In this document: positions 1 to 11,207 of the stretch, one piece after another
Layout of the letters: every line of letters begins with the position of its first letter
How positions within the stretch are numbered: the stretch's first letter is position 1
Assembly (NCBI GenBank): GCA_001566295.1
Contig: KQ964248.1
Coordinates: 1,178,001-1,242,000 of the forward strand
Source: Microdochium bolleyi
Taxonomy: Eukaryota; Ascomycota; Sordariomycetes; Xylariales; Microdochiaceae
Reading direction: 5' to 3'
DNA length: 64,000 nt
Program-made: the position numbers and the translations under genes
Notes under the pieces: model-generated
The model's database searches: none
What the model was told of the DNA's origin: nothing
The model's input: the letters and a program-made list of their open reading frames with translations, nothing else

Positions 1-124
1 ATGCCTTGGGCCACCGTGACCCGACTGCTCTTGAACCTGAAGCCGTCCCTTTCCAGGGCTTCATGACAACCTCGCTCTGCCGCTCCCGGTCCATCCTAAG
101 TGAAGCTGCCGTCTAGCCGCTGCC

Positions 125-3100
125 ATGGCGCCGCCTGCATCGACCAAGCTGGGCACGACCTCGGGCGTCTATGTCCCCGTCGTCCTCAATATCCTGAGCA
201 TTCTCATGTTCCTACGCTTCGGCAGCATCCTCGGCAGCATTGGCCTACTCGGCTTTCTGGGTCAGTCTGCACTCGGTGCCTCTCCTCTCGTGCGTCTGCC
301 CAGCTGACCTCTTGCACAGGGCTTCTCGTCATCGCCTATCTCGTCAACTTCGTGACTACTCTTTCTCTCTCGGCCATCGCCTCCAACGGCGAGGTCAAGG
401 GAGGCGGCGCCTACTACCTCATCTCCAGATCTCTTGGTCCAGAATTTGGCGGCTCTATCGGCATCCTCTTCTATCTCTCCCAGGTCCTCAATACCTCCCT
501 CAACATTGTCGGTCTCGTCGACTGCTTGCGGCTCAATCTGCCTGGACTCCTTCCGGCCGGCTACTGGGCAAACTATGGCATCCAGTCGTGCGCCATGGTG
601 GTGTGCACGGCACTCTGTCTCGCCGGCAGCGCCATATTTTCCCGCGCCAGCAACGGCCTCCTTCTGGTACTGCTGGTTGCCATTGCGAGCATTCCCCTTA
701 CGGCTTTGCTACAAAGCCCATTCAACGATGCTACAAGTGGCATCCACTTCACTGGATTCAGTCTTCATACACTACACGGCAACCTGTATCCAGCGTCTAC
801 AGGACCGGGTGTCAGCAGCGCTGATACGTTCAGGTCCATGTTTGGCATACTTTTCCCCGCCACGTCCGGCATATTTGCGGGCGCGTCAATGTCTGGTGAC
901 CTTCGAAATCCAAGTAAAAGTATTCCCAAAGGAACCCTCTGGGCTATGCTATCCACCTTTGTGCTGTACCTACTTGTGATCCTGTCTTTGGCGTCGAGCA
1001 CAACTCAGGCTTCTTTCCTGCGGAATACTAATGTCATCTATGTCACAAACATATGGCCACCAGCAATCCTCGCAGGGGAATGTGCCGTCACCTTCTTCTC
1101 GGCCCTGATGGGGATAATGGGAGCCGCCAAGCTCTTACAGGCCTTGGCCAGGGACAAGTTGCTGCCCGGTCTCTCTGTGTTTAGCAAAGGGACCAAGGGC
1201 ACAGATGATCCCATATTCGCGGTCCTCATCACCTTCACTATTGCGCAGCTGGCGCTATTCGCAGAGCTCAATCAGATCGCAACTTTAATCGCCATGGGCT
1301 ATCAGGTAGGGTGACCTCACTTGAAACTGTCGATGGCAATGCTAATTCGTCGAAATAGATGACATTCTTTGTTATGAATCTGGCTTGTTTCCTGCTCAAG
1401 ATCGGCTCCGCTCCCAACTTCCGGCCCGCATTCAAGTTCTTCACTTGGCAAACAGCATTTGTCGGCAGCATACTGTCCGGGTTCTCCATGTTCTTCATCG
1501 ATGAAACATACGCAGCATCGGCCATATGCTTGCTTGTCATGCTCTTCCTGCTCATCCACTACTTGAGCCCCCCCAGGCATTGGGGTGATGTTTCACAGAA
1601 CCTGATCTATCATCAAGTACGGAAATACTTGCTTCGGCTGAAGCCAGAACACATCAAGTTCTGGAGGCCGCAAATCATTCTCCTCGTCAACAATCCCCGG
1701 CGCCATACACGACTTATCCAATTTTGTAATTCCCTCAAAAAAGGGTCACTCTACATTCTGGGTCACGTCATCGTCACGGACAACTTCAAGTCGGGCATCC
1801 ATGAAGCCAAGTTGCAACAATCTGCGTGGTCGCAATACATTTCAGAGTATTCTCGCATCAAGGCATTCGTGCAGCTCACCATGTCGCCCAGCATCGAATG
1901 GGGAGTTCGCAACCTGATATTGTCAGGCGGCCTCGGGGGCATGCGACCCAACATTGCTGTGCTAGGCTTCTACAACCTAGACGAATTGCGACGCGCACAT
2001 CCAGAGTTGAAGCTACCAACGACACAATCGTTCCGCGAGGACACGGAGGCGAGACGAAGAAGTGATGTTCCCACAGTGAGGAGGCGGCGTGGCGACACGT
2101 CCGCGCGACTCCTGGACAACCTCCTACCTACGGACACCATCAAGACCGAGAGCATGATGTCTCCCACCAGTTACATGACAATTGTGGAGGACTTGGCGCT
2201 CAGAAATCGGCTCAACGTTGCCATCGGCAAAGGGTTCCAAACGCTGGAGACACCCCGAGATGACGGAACAAATTTGAAGCAATTCATCGATCTGTGGCCG
2301 ATCCAAATGTCTGCCGAAGTAACGACAGGAGACAAGAACTTCCTCACCACCAACTTCGATACTTGTAAGTCGACTAGTTGTGAAGCATAAAGTCACGGGG
2401 CCTCACATTAACCATGAAACACAGATACTTTGATCTTGCAGCTTGGTTACATTTTGCGAAGCGTGCCCTCATGGAAGAAAGTATACACCTTGAGAGTCCT
2501 TGTCTTTGTTGAATACGAAATCGAGGTCGAGGAGGAGCGGGTCAGGCTCAATACTCTACTGGACAAGCTGAGAATCGATGCTCAGGTTCTGGTCTTTGCG
2601 TTGGCTTCGACACAGCTCGCGACTTATGAGACAATTATCAACGGAACACACATGAGCTCAACGGTTGATTCCCAAGTTGAGGATACACTACGGAACGACG
2701 ACTGGTGGCAAGAATTGCAGCGGCTGCGAGGTCAGCCATCCGAAGAGTGCGTTACACCACAGTATATGTCACTTGGAGAGATGCTCGACACGAATAGAAG
2801 ACGAGGTTCTTCTCCAAGGATTGGAAGTGACCGCTCAACAGAGCGAAGACCAAGTCACAGCGATCGTCCGACCTTGCCGAAGAACCCGACTGTTTCCGCT
2901 GTATCCAAGTTTGGAGTCAACCTGGGCATGCACACGCAGCAACTCGGTGCGACCACTGCCGATGGCCGGCTTGCGAATCAGCCCAGCGACTGTGGCGAAA
3001 CTGACGATGACGACGATGATAGCGATTCGAATCCGTCGGACGCAGATTTCAACGACGAGACGATTTTTCCTGTGCTAGAGGAACTAGAAGTACAGCTTTC

Positions 3101-4160
3101 TGAAAGTGCCGGAATACGGCGACGGATCTCTGTACGCCTTAGTTTGCAGCAGAGGAGCAGCAACTCCCTTCAAAGGCCCCTTCTGCCCAGATTTAGCCCG
3201 GACTCTGAGAACAATGAGGCACCGGTGCAGACGAAAGGCTATGGCACGCTAGGACAAAGCATGACGCGGAAACGAGATGTGTCTGCCGACTACTTTGTCG
3301 GACAACATAACTCATCACGGTCAGTTAGTGGCACTGGCGGTAGTAGGACTCCCACTGGTCCCAGTACGGCGGCACAGGCATCTGATGTTGCTACGATGAG
3401 ACCTCTGCCGGCAACAAGGCCAGCCCTGTCTCGCCATACATCCTCCTCGAGGTTCACAAGTAATCCAACACCAGACACCAAGATCACTGTAGAGAATGGT
3501 GGCCAATCTACCATCTCCTTCGCCGAGTCCGAGACGCAAATCGGCAAGGCGACAGCGGAGACCTCGCAAGGGCGAGCATCAAGGCCGGCCCTTTCGAGAA
3601 ACCCTTCTGCGGCAAACTTCTCGAGTGGTATCGTGCCGGAAATGGTAGCTCTGGACGGAGCCGCAGAGAACTCGTCCAGACTAGGATTCGGCAACCCAGC
3701 CCCAACCAGTGGGCGGGTCAGCATCGCTTCGAGACGGGCAACACCGGCCCAATCCCGCAGAAACTCTGACACGATCCAACCAGCCACCATTCCCACCGTG
3801 GGCGCCTCGGACTCTCTGCGTCCTGGCGTCCCTGATCCTCCAGGCTTGGGCACTTCCGCTGAGCGACTAGACGACGACGATCACACACCCAGCGGATCCA
3901 GCTACACCACGCAGAGCCTGCCGCTATCTTTCAACGACCTTCCCAGCACCGCACAGCACCTCGTGCTCAATGAGCTCATGCGTCGCGAGAGCCGTGACAC
4001 AGCTGTCATGTTCACCACGCTGCCCATCCCGAAGGAGGGTACGTGCGAGGACGAGCACGCGAGCCTGCGATACCTCTCGGACATCGAGGTGTTGTGTGAC
4101 GGCTTGCCGCCGGTGTTGCTGGTGTTGAGCAACAACATGACGGTGACGGTCAGTCTGTAG
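125..4160 (+). CDS. VHC1: Cation-chloride cotransporter (SLC12/Vhc1-like, vacuolar)
   Basis: Electroneutral K-Cl cotransporter of the SLC12 family; yeast Vhc1 acts in the vacuolar membrane. Four exons (125-260, 320-1305, 1359-2364, 2425-4160) give 1287 residues with consistent phase. The ATG at 125 is chosen because it opens directly into the conserved first membrane segment (VVLNILSILMFLRFG), followed by an NGEVKGGGAYYLISRSLG loop that is highly characteristic of the family. About 12 hydrophobic segments lie in the first 500 or so residues. A regulatory C-terminal domain follows, containing ILLVNNPR and LQLGYILRSVPSWKKVYTLR motifs. The tail from about residue 750 is long, Ser/Pro/Thr-rich and carries an acidic DDDDDDSDSN run, so it is probably disordered and phosphorylated. 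It is somewhat longer than yeast Vhc1. Vacuolar location is inferred from the family only. Confidence 0.9.
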
Positions 4161-5110
4161 GAGTGTAGTGTGCCAGTTGTTTGCTTGGCCAAAATCCCGA
4201 GAATAGTATCCTAGTAGGATCTGAACATTTTACGGTAGGACTACGAATATAAAAAGCCAAAATTTTGTTACACCTGTACTGGACGGAAGCGATCTTCATT
4301 GTTTTCTAGGTGTACCACGTGTCGCCCGCCAGAAGGGCACCCAACCAGGGCCAGGTCCTGGTGTTTGCATTCCTTTGGTGCACCTCAGCATAACAAAGGG
4401 CAAACCCTGTCATTCTCAACGTAGAAATCTCCTCACAACAAAGCCTGATGATCATTTTGTGCACAGCTTATGCCATCTGTCCGTGCTCGCGCACCGCTTG
4501 ATTTTCCTTCGTTCCCGGCAGGGCCGCTCCATGTATCAGACAACAATGCGGCGACGTCCGCGGTCGACTATCCAGTGGCCCCAAATATAGCTGGGTAGCA
4601 AAAGAGGATGGCAAGGCGCCCAGTCTGCCACCCTTTTCGCACTTTCGGCTTCAAGAACAAGCCGCACACCACGCCTTCGTTAGCAGTAACCCAAAATCTC
4701 CATCGCTTTGTGTCATGTCTGACACCGCCCATGTCCGGATGAACCACTTCTTCAAACCTTTGTCACCCACTCCCATCTACTGTTTCATGCTGAATCAAAG
4801 GTTGCCTCCGAGGTCATGATGATCATGAGCTGCCAAAGATATGGCCGGATTTGTCCGCCTCGCAGGTTCTGGAACACCACATCATCGTGCCAGCCATTCT
4901 CAGTCAGATCGTCGAGGACTGATATAGTTACTGGTCGCTCTCGAGATGCTCCTCGCAACGACACCCGGACTTCGATCGAGACTCATCACAGTGAACAAAT
5001 CTGGCTGAGGAGTTTCCACCAATAATCTCACACACTTATCCTAAATTGTTGCAGGCGGGACTATACAAGAACACAACAGAGTATCATCAAGCGTCTCAGC
5101 ATCACAAATC
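4161..5110. other. Intergenic region, no gene seen
   Basis: This lies between the Vhc1-like stop and the next plus-strand start and must hold the 3' end of one gene and the promoter of the next. Both strands contain only short unconvincing reading frames. No tRNA or repeat was seen. Confidence 0.6.
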
Positions 5111-6739
5111 ATGGCCGGGTCCACCACCACACCCGCCAAGCGCACCAAAAATCAACAACAGCAGGAGCAACAGCAGCAGCGCAGACCACAGAACCTCGAC
5201 CTGTTCAGACACGCAGCGCTCTTCCACAGGACCAGCTCGAACCCGCTCAGGCCGGCTCATCAGAGCCCGGCAGACCTGAACAAACCGCTCCCCAGGGTCG
5301 TCGACAGTCTGGGGCACACGCGCCACGAGAACAACGACGACGGCGATGATGAGTCGCCAACACCAACCTCGGGAAAGTCCATGGAAGTCCCGTTCCGGCT
5401 GGAAGGCTCTATGTCGACCCAGCACCACCGTCCCGCGCCGCCAGTGCCCAAGCGGGCGCCCAACAACAGCAGCCTCAGAAGTGCTGGCCACGGGCGCAGG
5501 ATGGCGTCAAAGACGACACCGTGGATGAAATGCCCAATGCCGAACTGCAACCGCGGGCAAGGGCCGAAGGGCCTATGCCTGGAGTGCGATTACCAATACA
5601 GCCAGTCTCGTGCGAGCGTATTCTATGTGCCAGAACGAGAGTCAAACGTGATTTTTCCTCCTCGAGACGCCGAGAGCAACAGAAACAATAGTGGCACGCC
5701 TGGCTCCAAGGCGCAGCAGCCAGAGGAGAGCTCAAAGTCTCTCTTCGGAGTCTTGTGTGAGCAAGTCAGTAATGCTCACTCAGACACGGAGATCCTGGAA
5801 CCCTTCTATAAGACTTCGACTAATGATGCAGAGCGACAACGGCGACAGCGGCAGCAAATCGAAGCGTTCGCGGGCCGGGAGTACACCAGCATGCCGAACA
5901 ACAGAACCAGCAACAATAACAGGGAAAGAAGCGATGGCATGGACCGGGCTCACCCCTCGGCCCTGATCAGCCGGTACAACGAGAGAGACTCTGATCTGCG
6001 CGTCGCGCCTCTGAGGCTGCACCGCCGCCCGCTCCACACGGGGCCGATGCTGCTGCGGTCTCCCCGCGACGCCGAGGGCGGCAACAGCGCCCAGCCTTCT
6101 TCGTGCTTCTCGCCTTACACACCGGTATCGCCGCTGTCGTCACCAGCCCAGGCGTACCGCAGTCCGGCAAATCACTATGACTCTCCTCTCGAGGGGAAGC
6201 TCGCGATCCACCCCCAAGCCACGATGTACAGCACTCCCGGCGGCTGGCCCCCATCCGCTACAGCTCACAAGCAGCAGCCTCGGCCCAGTCAGGGCAAGAA
6301 TACAAGAGAGTACCGCCCGTTCGAGTCCTTCTTCGAGTGCAGCAGTGCCGGGACCTCGCGGGCCGGATCCATAGATGCTGCCGGCGTGGGCGCGACGGGT
6401 GGTGGGAACTCTGCTGGGATCCAGCTGTTCACCACCGCAGCCATGAAGGAGCTCATCCGAAGCCGGTGCCAGGATGAGAGGTACGACGAAGACGAGGGCG
6501 TGCTGGAGGGCGTGGCGAGAGTCGGGACAGTGGTTGCTGGGAATACGCGGAAAGTCGTGCAGCATGGTGCTCCGCCCCGCAAGCAGCAGCATCCTCAGCG
6601 TGAGAGAAAGCTGACACCAACGGCAACAGTGCGGCTCACGCCCGAGGATATGACCAGGCTGCCCCAAGGCTCAAGAATGTACTATGTGGAATTGGGCGAC
6701 GAGTATCCTGGGCCGTGTCCTGGGCCATATTATATCTGA
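5111..6739 (+). CDS. Uncharacterised low-complexity protein with a four-cysteine motif
   Basis: A single-exon 542-residue protein whose family I do not recognise. It opens with a Gln-rich stretch (residues about 14-26) encoded by CAA/CAG repeats. Much of the rest is Ser/Pro/Arg/Asn-rich and looks disordered. The best-defined element is C141-x4-C146-x9-C156-x2-C159, which could bind one zinc ion as a ribbon or treble clef; it is followed by DYQYSQSRASVFYVPERES. A second conserved-looking patch near residues 400-435 (PFESFFECSSAG) and a Tyr-rich C-terminus ending GPYYI are the other islands. The ATG at 5111 is the first in the frame and follows a stop-rich leader. No signal peptide or membrane segment is evident. 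It may be nuclear or cytoplasmic; no function is claimed. Confidence 0.75.
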   Translation: MAGSTTTPAKRTKNQQQQEQQQQRRPQNLDLFRHAALFHRTSSNPLRPAHQSPADLNKPLPRVVDSLGHTRHENNDDGDDESPTPTSGKSMEVPFRLEGSMSTQHHRPAPPVPKRAPNNSSLRSAGHGRRMASKTTPWMKCPMPNCNRGQGPKGLCLECDYQYSQSRASVFYVPERESNVIFPPRDAESNRNNSGTPGSKAQQPEESSKSLFGVLCEQVSNAHSDTEILEPFYKTSTNDAERQRRQRQQIEAFAGREYTSMPNNRTSNNNRERSDGMDRAHPSALISRYNERDSDLRVAPLRLHRRPLHTGPMLLRSPRDAEGGNSAQPSSCFSPYTPVSPLSSPAQAYRSPANHYDSPLEGKLAIHPQATMYSTPGGWPPSATAHKQQPRPSQGKNTREYRPFESFFECSSAGTSRAGSIDAAGVGATGGGNSAGIQLFTTAAMKELIRSRCQDERYDEDEGVLEGVARVGTVVAGNTRKVVQHGAPPRKQQHPQRERKLTPTATVRLTPEDMTRLPQGSRMYYVELGDEYPGPCPGPYYI

Positions 6740-7154
6740 GACGGATGGAAGAAATAGTGCTCAAATTTCTTGGAACTTGACTGAGATGCGTCAATACGCC
6801 GCGTTCTTTTAGTGAAAACTCCAGATACCGAAAAGACTGGTAACTCCCTAAAACGCCTGCCATGCTGTACTTTGCTTCGACCTCATACCAATCAGCGGCA
6901 CAAACAAGCTCTTACTCCTTAGCAGGAACGCCCAAAGTTGGTGTGAAAGTCGCTGCGCGGTGGCTCAGAATCGCGAGTACCACTGGCCCTTTCTGCCGCC
7001 AGCGAGATCCAGGATTCAGACCTCTTGCCTCGCCGTGTCGAGCCTCGATCAAACACGCCGAGTAGGAGCGGATTCACCTTCCGTCACAGCCGCCTCCATA
7101 CTTTGTAGGGCGTGAATATGTGTCCCCCACCCTCTCTATCCACGAAACATTCGT
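6740..7154. other. Convergent 3' intergenic region
   Basis: Two genes end into this stretch from opposite sides, so it should carry both polyadenylation regions. No further coding signal or RNA gene was seen. Confidence 0.55.
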
Positions 7155-7613
7155 CTAGTCCTGCTCCGTCGCGCTCCCGTCCCTCGGCACATACGGATGA
7201 CCCTCGTCCTCGAGCATCGTGCGGATGTCGTCCGGTAACGTCCCCGACACCTTGATCGCGTACACGCCGTTGACGTAGCTGTCGAGCCGCTGCCACTTGG
7301 CGATCCAGGACTGCCGATTCTTGCCCATCGCGATGACGCCCTCGAACACCTGCGACGTGCACGACTCGATCGACTCGGGACTGTCCTTGAGCTGGAGGAA
7401 GGGGCAGTTGGGGCAGCCGTAGAGCTTGAAGCGCTGTTTGCAGGAAGAGGACATGTCAGCAGTGTTCTCAGATCGAAGACAGACGGTATGCAGAAGCGCA
7501 AGAGGAAGGACGAGCTGGAGGGAGGGGCTCACCGAGTAGGTCATGATGATGGAGCAGACCATACAGGCGCGCGTGTAGCGCTGGTGGCTCGGCGCAACGA
7601 AGTTTTCTGACAT
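7155..7613 (-). CDS. SPT4: Transcription elongation factor Spt4
   Basis: Small zinc-finger partner of Spt5 (DSIF) that binds elongating RNA polymerase II in the nucleus. Two exons (complement 7533-7613 and 7155-7433) join in phase to give 119 residues, close to the family's 100-120. The zinc ligands are visible: C17-x2-C20 in RACMVCSII, and the second pair in YGCPNCP just after the splice. The diagnostic central block is intact: CTSQVFEGVIAMG followed by SWIAKWQRLDSYVNGVYAIKVSG. The ATG at 7613 follows an upstream leader and gives an N-terminus of normal length. The intron (7434-7532) has a gtgag donor and cag acceptor. It diverges from POP8, so the two genes share about 490 bp of promoter DNA. 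Confidence 0.95.
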   Translation of the reverse strand: MSENFVAPSHQRYTRACMVCSIIMTYSVSPSLQLVLPLALLHTVCLRSENTADMSSSCKQRFKLYGCPNCPFLQLKDSPESIESCTSQVFEGVIAMGKNRQSWIAKWQRLDSYVNGVYAIKVSGTLPDDIRTMLEDEGHPYVPRDGSATEQD

Positions 7614-8102
7614 GATGGGCAACGAATGGCGGGGGCGATTGCAACTCCGGATTGAGAGGTTCGATGCGAGGCCGGTGGCTTGTTGTGAGAGGGCGCGTAG
7701 GTGAAATGAGTGAAGTTGGAGTTTGTCGTCGCTGAGCTTCGGGGATGCGTCTGCTTGCACGAGGGCCGTTGGCGTCCAGGTACGTTGAGGCGCTCGGAGC
7801 CATTCCGCACGTCAGAAGTCAGTGCTTTTGCGAAGACAGCACACTGTACAGGACTTATCGCGCCGCTCTTATCGGTGGACAGCATCTGCGCACTGTTCAC
7901 ACTAACATCGAGCCGACGCACCTTCGAGTAACCTCGATCTCGGCAGCACAACGAAGATCTCAAATGGACTCCTGCTTTCAACCTGAAGATTGGGTCTCTA
8001 AAATCGGTCTAGAAGGATCCGCTATTCAGCCAACTCGTTCTGTAACAGCAGGCACTAAACGATACCCTGTATTTTCTAACACCAAAGCGAAGAAAACAAG
8101 TC
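7614..8102. promoter_or_regulatory. Shared divergent promoter of SPT4 and POP8
   Basis: About 490 bp separate two start codons facing away from each other, so both promoters must be here. No clear TATA box or known motif could be assigned by eye, and the short reading frames inside are not convincing. Confidence 0.5.
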
Positions 8103-8579
8103 ATGGCCGCAACACAATCCCACCAAGACAAGATGGACATATCCACGACCAGCGTCCTCAGCACAATTTCCTCCACGGCAGCTAAAAAGTCTTCAAAATC
8201 ACTCGAGCTCGCCACAAGCACAATTCGTGCCCCTCCACACGCCTACATCCATCTACAGCTGCTCTCCTCGTCGCCACCAAGTGGTCTAGAGGAGCAGATA
8301 GACGCACTGCAAGTGAAGTCCTATTGCTCAGCAGCACTGAAACAGTTCCTCGGCCTCCATGGCACCGCGATTTCTTTTGACATACTCAAGGTCGAGGACA
8401 GCGAGGGCTGGATTAGGGTCTCGCGCGACGATCTAGCGGCGTTTGCGGCGGCAATCACGGCGTGGCAGGGCACATCATCACATGGTGGCCAGCATGTCAC
8501 TCTGAGACTGAAAGGGTGCTCCGACTGGCTAGGCACACTGGTCGGTCGGGACGGAGAGGATCATGTTTGGTCTGGGTAG
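8103..8579 (+). CDS. POP8: RNase P/MRP subunit Pop8-like protein
   Basis: A single-exon 158-residue protein matching the Pop8-like domain of the nuclear RNase P and RNase MRP protein core, which act in tRNA 5' processing and rRNA processing. The visible pattern is AYIHLQLLSS near residue 45, then a helix with SYCSAALKQFLGLHGTAISFDILKVE, then EGWIRVSRDDLAAFAAAITAW. It ends with the typical LRLKGCSDWLGTLVGRDGE. The pattern SYC..AL..FLG..G.A...DIL.VE.....IRV...D is what I know from fungal Pop8 proteins. The start at 8103 is the first ATG in the frame. The N-terminal 40 residues are Ser/Thr-rich and poorly constrained. Assignment rests on pattern memory, not a search. Confidence 0.8.
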   Translation: MAATQSHQDKMDISTTSVLSTISSTAAKKSSKSLELATSTIRAPPHAYIHLQLLSSSPPSGLEEQIDALQVKSYCSAALKQFLGLHGTAISFDILKVEDSEGWIRVSRDDLAAFAAAITAWQGTSSHGGQHVTLRLKGCSDWLGTLVGRDGEDHVWSG

Positions 8580-8862
8580 CCATCCCAACAGCGAAATTGT
8601 ACTCGCAACGTCAGCTATGCTGGAATAGCCAAGGTCAACCTCATGGTTGAGAACCGGCCAGAGATCACCTGTCATAATCAATGTCATATCGACATGACCC
8701 TGGTCAGTGCCACCCAGCCTGTATTTCCCCAGAACGCCCATGCTATTCAATGCCATGTAGCAGCAAAGTCATACGGTATATGGCTTGTATGCAAGATGCC
8801 AGAACCCAGTTTTCCACCCAGTCATGTTGTCTCGTGAATCACAGAAATGGAAATCGTCCTCA

Positions 8863-10694
8863 TTACATCATTGAGCCAAAAGAGTTGTTGGCGTAAGCCT
8901 AAAGAAGAGGTGGTTAGCTAATATTCGCAGGTTCCAAAACAACAATGGATGAATTCTCCTCACCATCGGCTTGATCGGGGGATGCGGCACAGCATCGAAT
9001 TGGTGGAAGCTGAGCTTGTAGCTCGGGCTGACATTGATGTACGCTCCCCTGTTCTCCGTCTGATCGCAGTACTTGGGAGCCGAGAAGACTGCAGGTGGTC
9101 ATTAGCACGTGAGAACCCAACCCAGTTCACGGGATAAGAGATGCTTACCTGTAATGCACTTGCCGTCGTGCTCCTCCTCGTAGCCGTCCATCCGCACCTC
9201 GTGACTGCGGATGATAGCATCGAGGCCGTTCTTGTCGCAGAACCTCTTGGTCACATCAGGTCCGAACTGCATGCCCACTCCACGCTTGCTGGGGCCCCGA
9301 CCAGGTGCTGTCTGCGGGTCGGTCCAGAGCATCTCCATCATCAGACCAGACTGGCCAGGCTGTCTCTGAGCGTGTCTGTCGAGCTTCCGAATATCGTCGA
9401 GCGTGATGTTGTCGTCTGAGAATAGACCGCCGTGGAGGACTAGATACTTCGATCCAATCAAGGTAGCCAATGGCAGTGCCGAGAAGGACTCAGAGAAGAG
9501 CTTGAAGACGCTGAATTGAAGTGTCAGTTTAGTAAAGACAACATCCCCAAATTATAAGCAGATACGCAGAGGAACTCTCCAAGGGGACATACCGATCATT
9601 GTACTTGGCCTTGCATTCGCCCTCGAATCCATAGACCTTGTTCATGTCGTCTGTCTCGTGGTTGCCTCTGTTCAGGTACATGCCGTGAGGGCGCAGCCAC
9701 TTGTATGCATAAAGGAGTAAGGCGATCTCGGACGACCACGAGCCTCTGTCGACGAAGTCACCGTTGAACAGGTACCAGTGCTTCTCTTCCGGCCGTCCAT
9801 TCAGCCTGAAGAGCTCCATGAGATCGAAGTATTGGCCTGCGTGGGATGTCAGTAATGTTTTTCTGATGACGTGGGGGACAAGATCCGGCACTGACCATGG
9901 GTATCGCCGCAGACAGTAAGCTGGACATCGTCTGGTATTGTGACCTCGACCATTGTGGCCTCCTCGTATACAATCTTCTTGACTGCGATGACGATCTGGT
10001 AGACAAACTTCTTATGGATCTTCTTGCCATTCTTGAACCGCTCAATCATGTCATCGATGAACTCTTGTGTCATCTCGTCCTTGATCTGGACGCCATCGTA
10101 GTCGGCCTCGATGGCGATGGAATCAACGTCCAGGCCTTCAGCGGCCGAGGGCTCATCGCCCACCTCGATGGCGGCGTAGAAGTTTTGCTGACGAACAATC
10201 TTCTGGCAGTCGGCCAGCTTGAGCTTCGCATCCTTGTTGTTGGGGTCAAGCTGGGTGACCAGCTTGAAGTCGCGAACGGCATCTTTCGGCTTGAGGATGG
10301 CGGCGTATGCGACAGCACGCCGGAAGTAGGCCTGTGGTGGGAACATAGCTTAGCACGGGCACTGCGAGTAGGCCACAGTAGATGTAGGTACGCACCTTGA
10401 CCAGCTTGGGGTTGAGTTCTATCGCCTTCGTGGCATCGGCAATCGCGTAGCCGAAAGCCTCTGATTTTATGTGTGCCTGACGATGGAAATGTTAGTGGCC
10501 GAGGAGGCACGCGACCGGTCGCAGGAGAGGCGAGGGCGGCGGACCTGTGCTCTGTTTGTGTAGAAGGTCGGCTCCTGGTCGTTCAGCTCGATGGCCTTGT
10601 CGTAGCACTCGACAGCTTTGACCCAGTCGTGGGCCGCAAAGGCCTTGTTGCCCTCATTCTTGGCCTCGATGGCCTGCTCGTGGGCGGTGGCCAT
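8863..10694 (-). CDS. PPT1: Serine/threonine protein phosphatase 5 (TPR-PP5/Ppt1)
   Basis: PPP-family phosphatase with N-terminal TPR repeats that bind Hsp90; it dephosphorylates Hsp90 and co-chaperone clients in cytosol and nucleus. Seven exons on the complement (10545-10694, 10396-10476, 9896-10331, 9593-9836, 9149-9510, 8964-9088, 8863-8898) give 477 residues, the usual size. TPR helices span about residues 5-115 (KNEGNKAFAAHDWVKAVECYDKAIELN is the first). The metal-binding signatures follow in order: GDTHG near 220, GDFVDRG, RGNHE and HGGLF, plus IIRSHEVR and the APKYCD loop near the end. The short last exon encodes AYANNSFGSMM, the PP5 autoinhibitory tail. All junction phases agree. It is divergent from YIH1, 513 bp away. 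Confidence 0.96.
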
Positions 10695-11207
10695 TTGGGC
10701 TTCTGGTGAAACGACTCGGTGGCGGGGTCGCCTCGCGGAGTTGCTAGTTGTGGTGGCGTGGTGCACGAAGGGCTGGAGGAGGGAGTCGCAAGGACAACGG
10801 CGAGGTTGCTGAAGCCGGGAAGATGGAGGATAGAATGCGACTCGAAGGCCAAGATCGTGAAGGAAGCGAGATCGCCGCCAAAGGGGTGCAGGCGGAAGGC
10901 TTGGGCTTGGGATGCAGCGGGATGTCTAGGCACACGCACAGTGGGTGTGTGTGGGCGGGACAAGATCCATGGCAGGCCACTAACTGGCTGGAGCTAGACG
11001 CGGCACCAGAGCCGCCACGCGAGGGCTGCCCTCTCCCGCGCGGCAGACGGCGGGTTTGGAACCTGCGCGCACTTTCTTCCAGGGCACAGCTCCGACTCCG
11101 GGCAAGCCCTCCCCGCCAACCCCGTCGTTCTCAGACTGAGCCCGAGCTTAGCTGGATGGGCTCGACATTTTGCTGCAAGCCAGCATCGCCGTCCTCATAC
11201 TGTGGCC
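10695..11207. promoter_or_regulatory. Shared divergent promoter of PPT1 and YIH1
   Basis: These 513 bp separate the two divergent start codons. The stretch is GC-rich and includes alternating GTGTGTGTG-like bases around 10940-10955. No gene was recognised; the overlapping short frames on both strands are not convincing. Confidence 0.5.
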
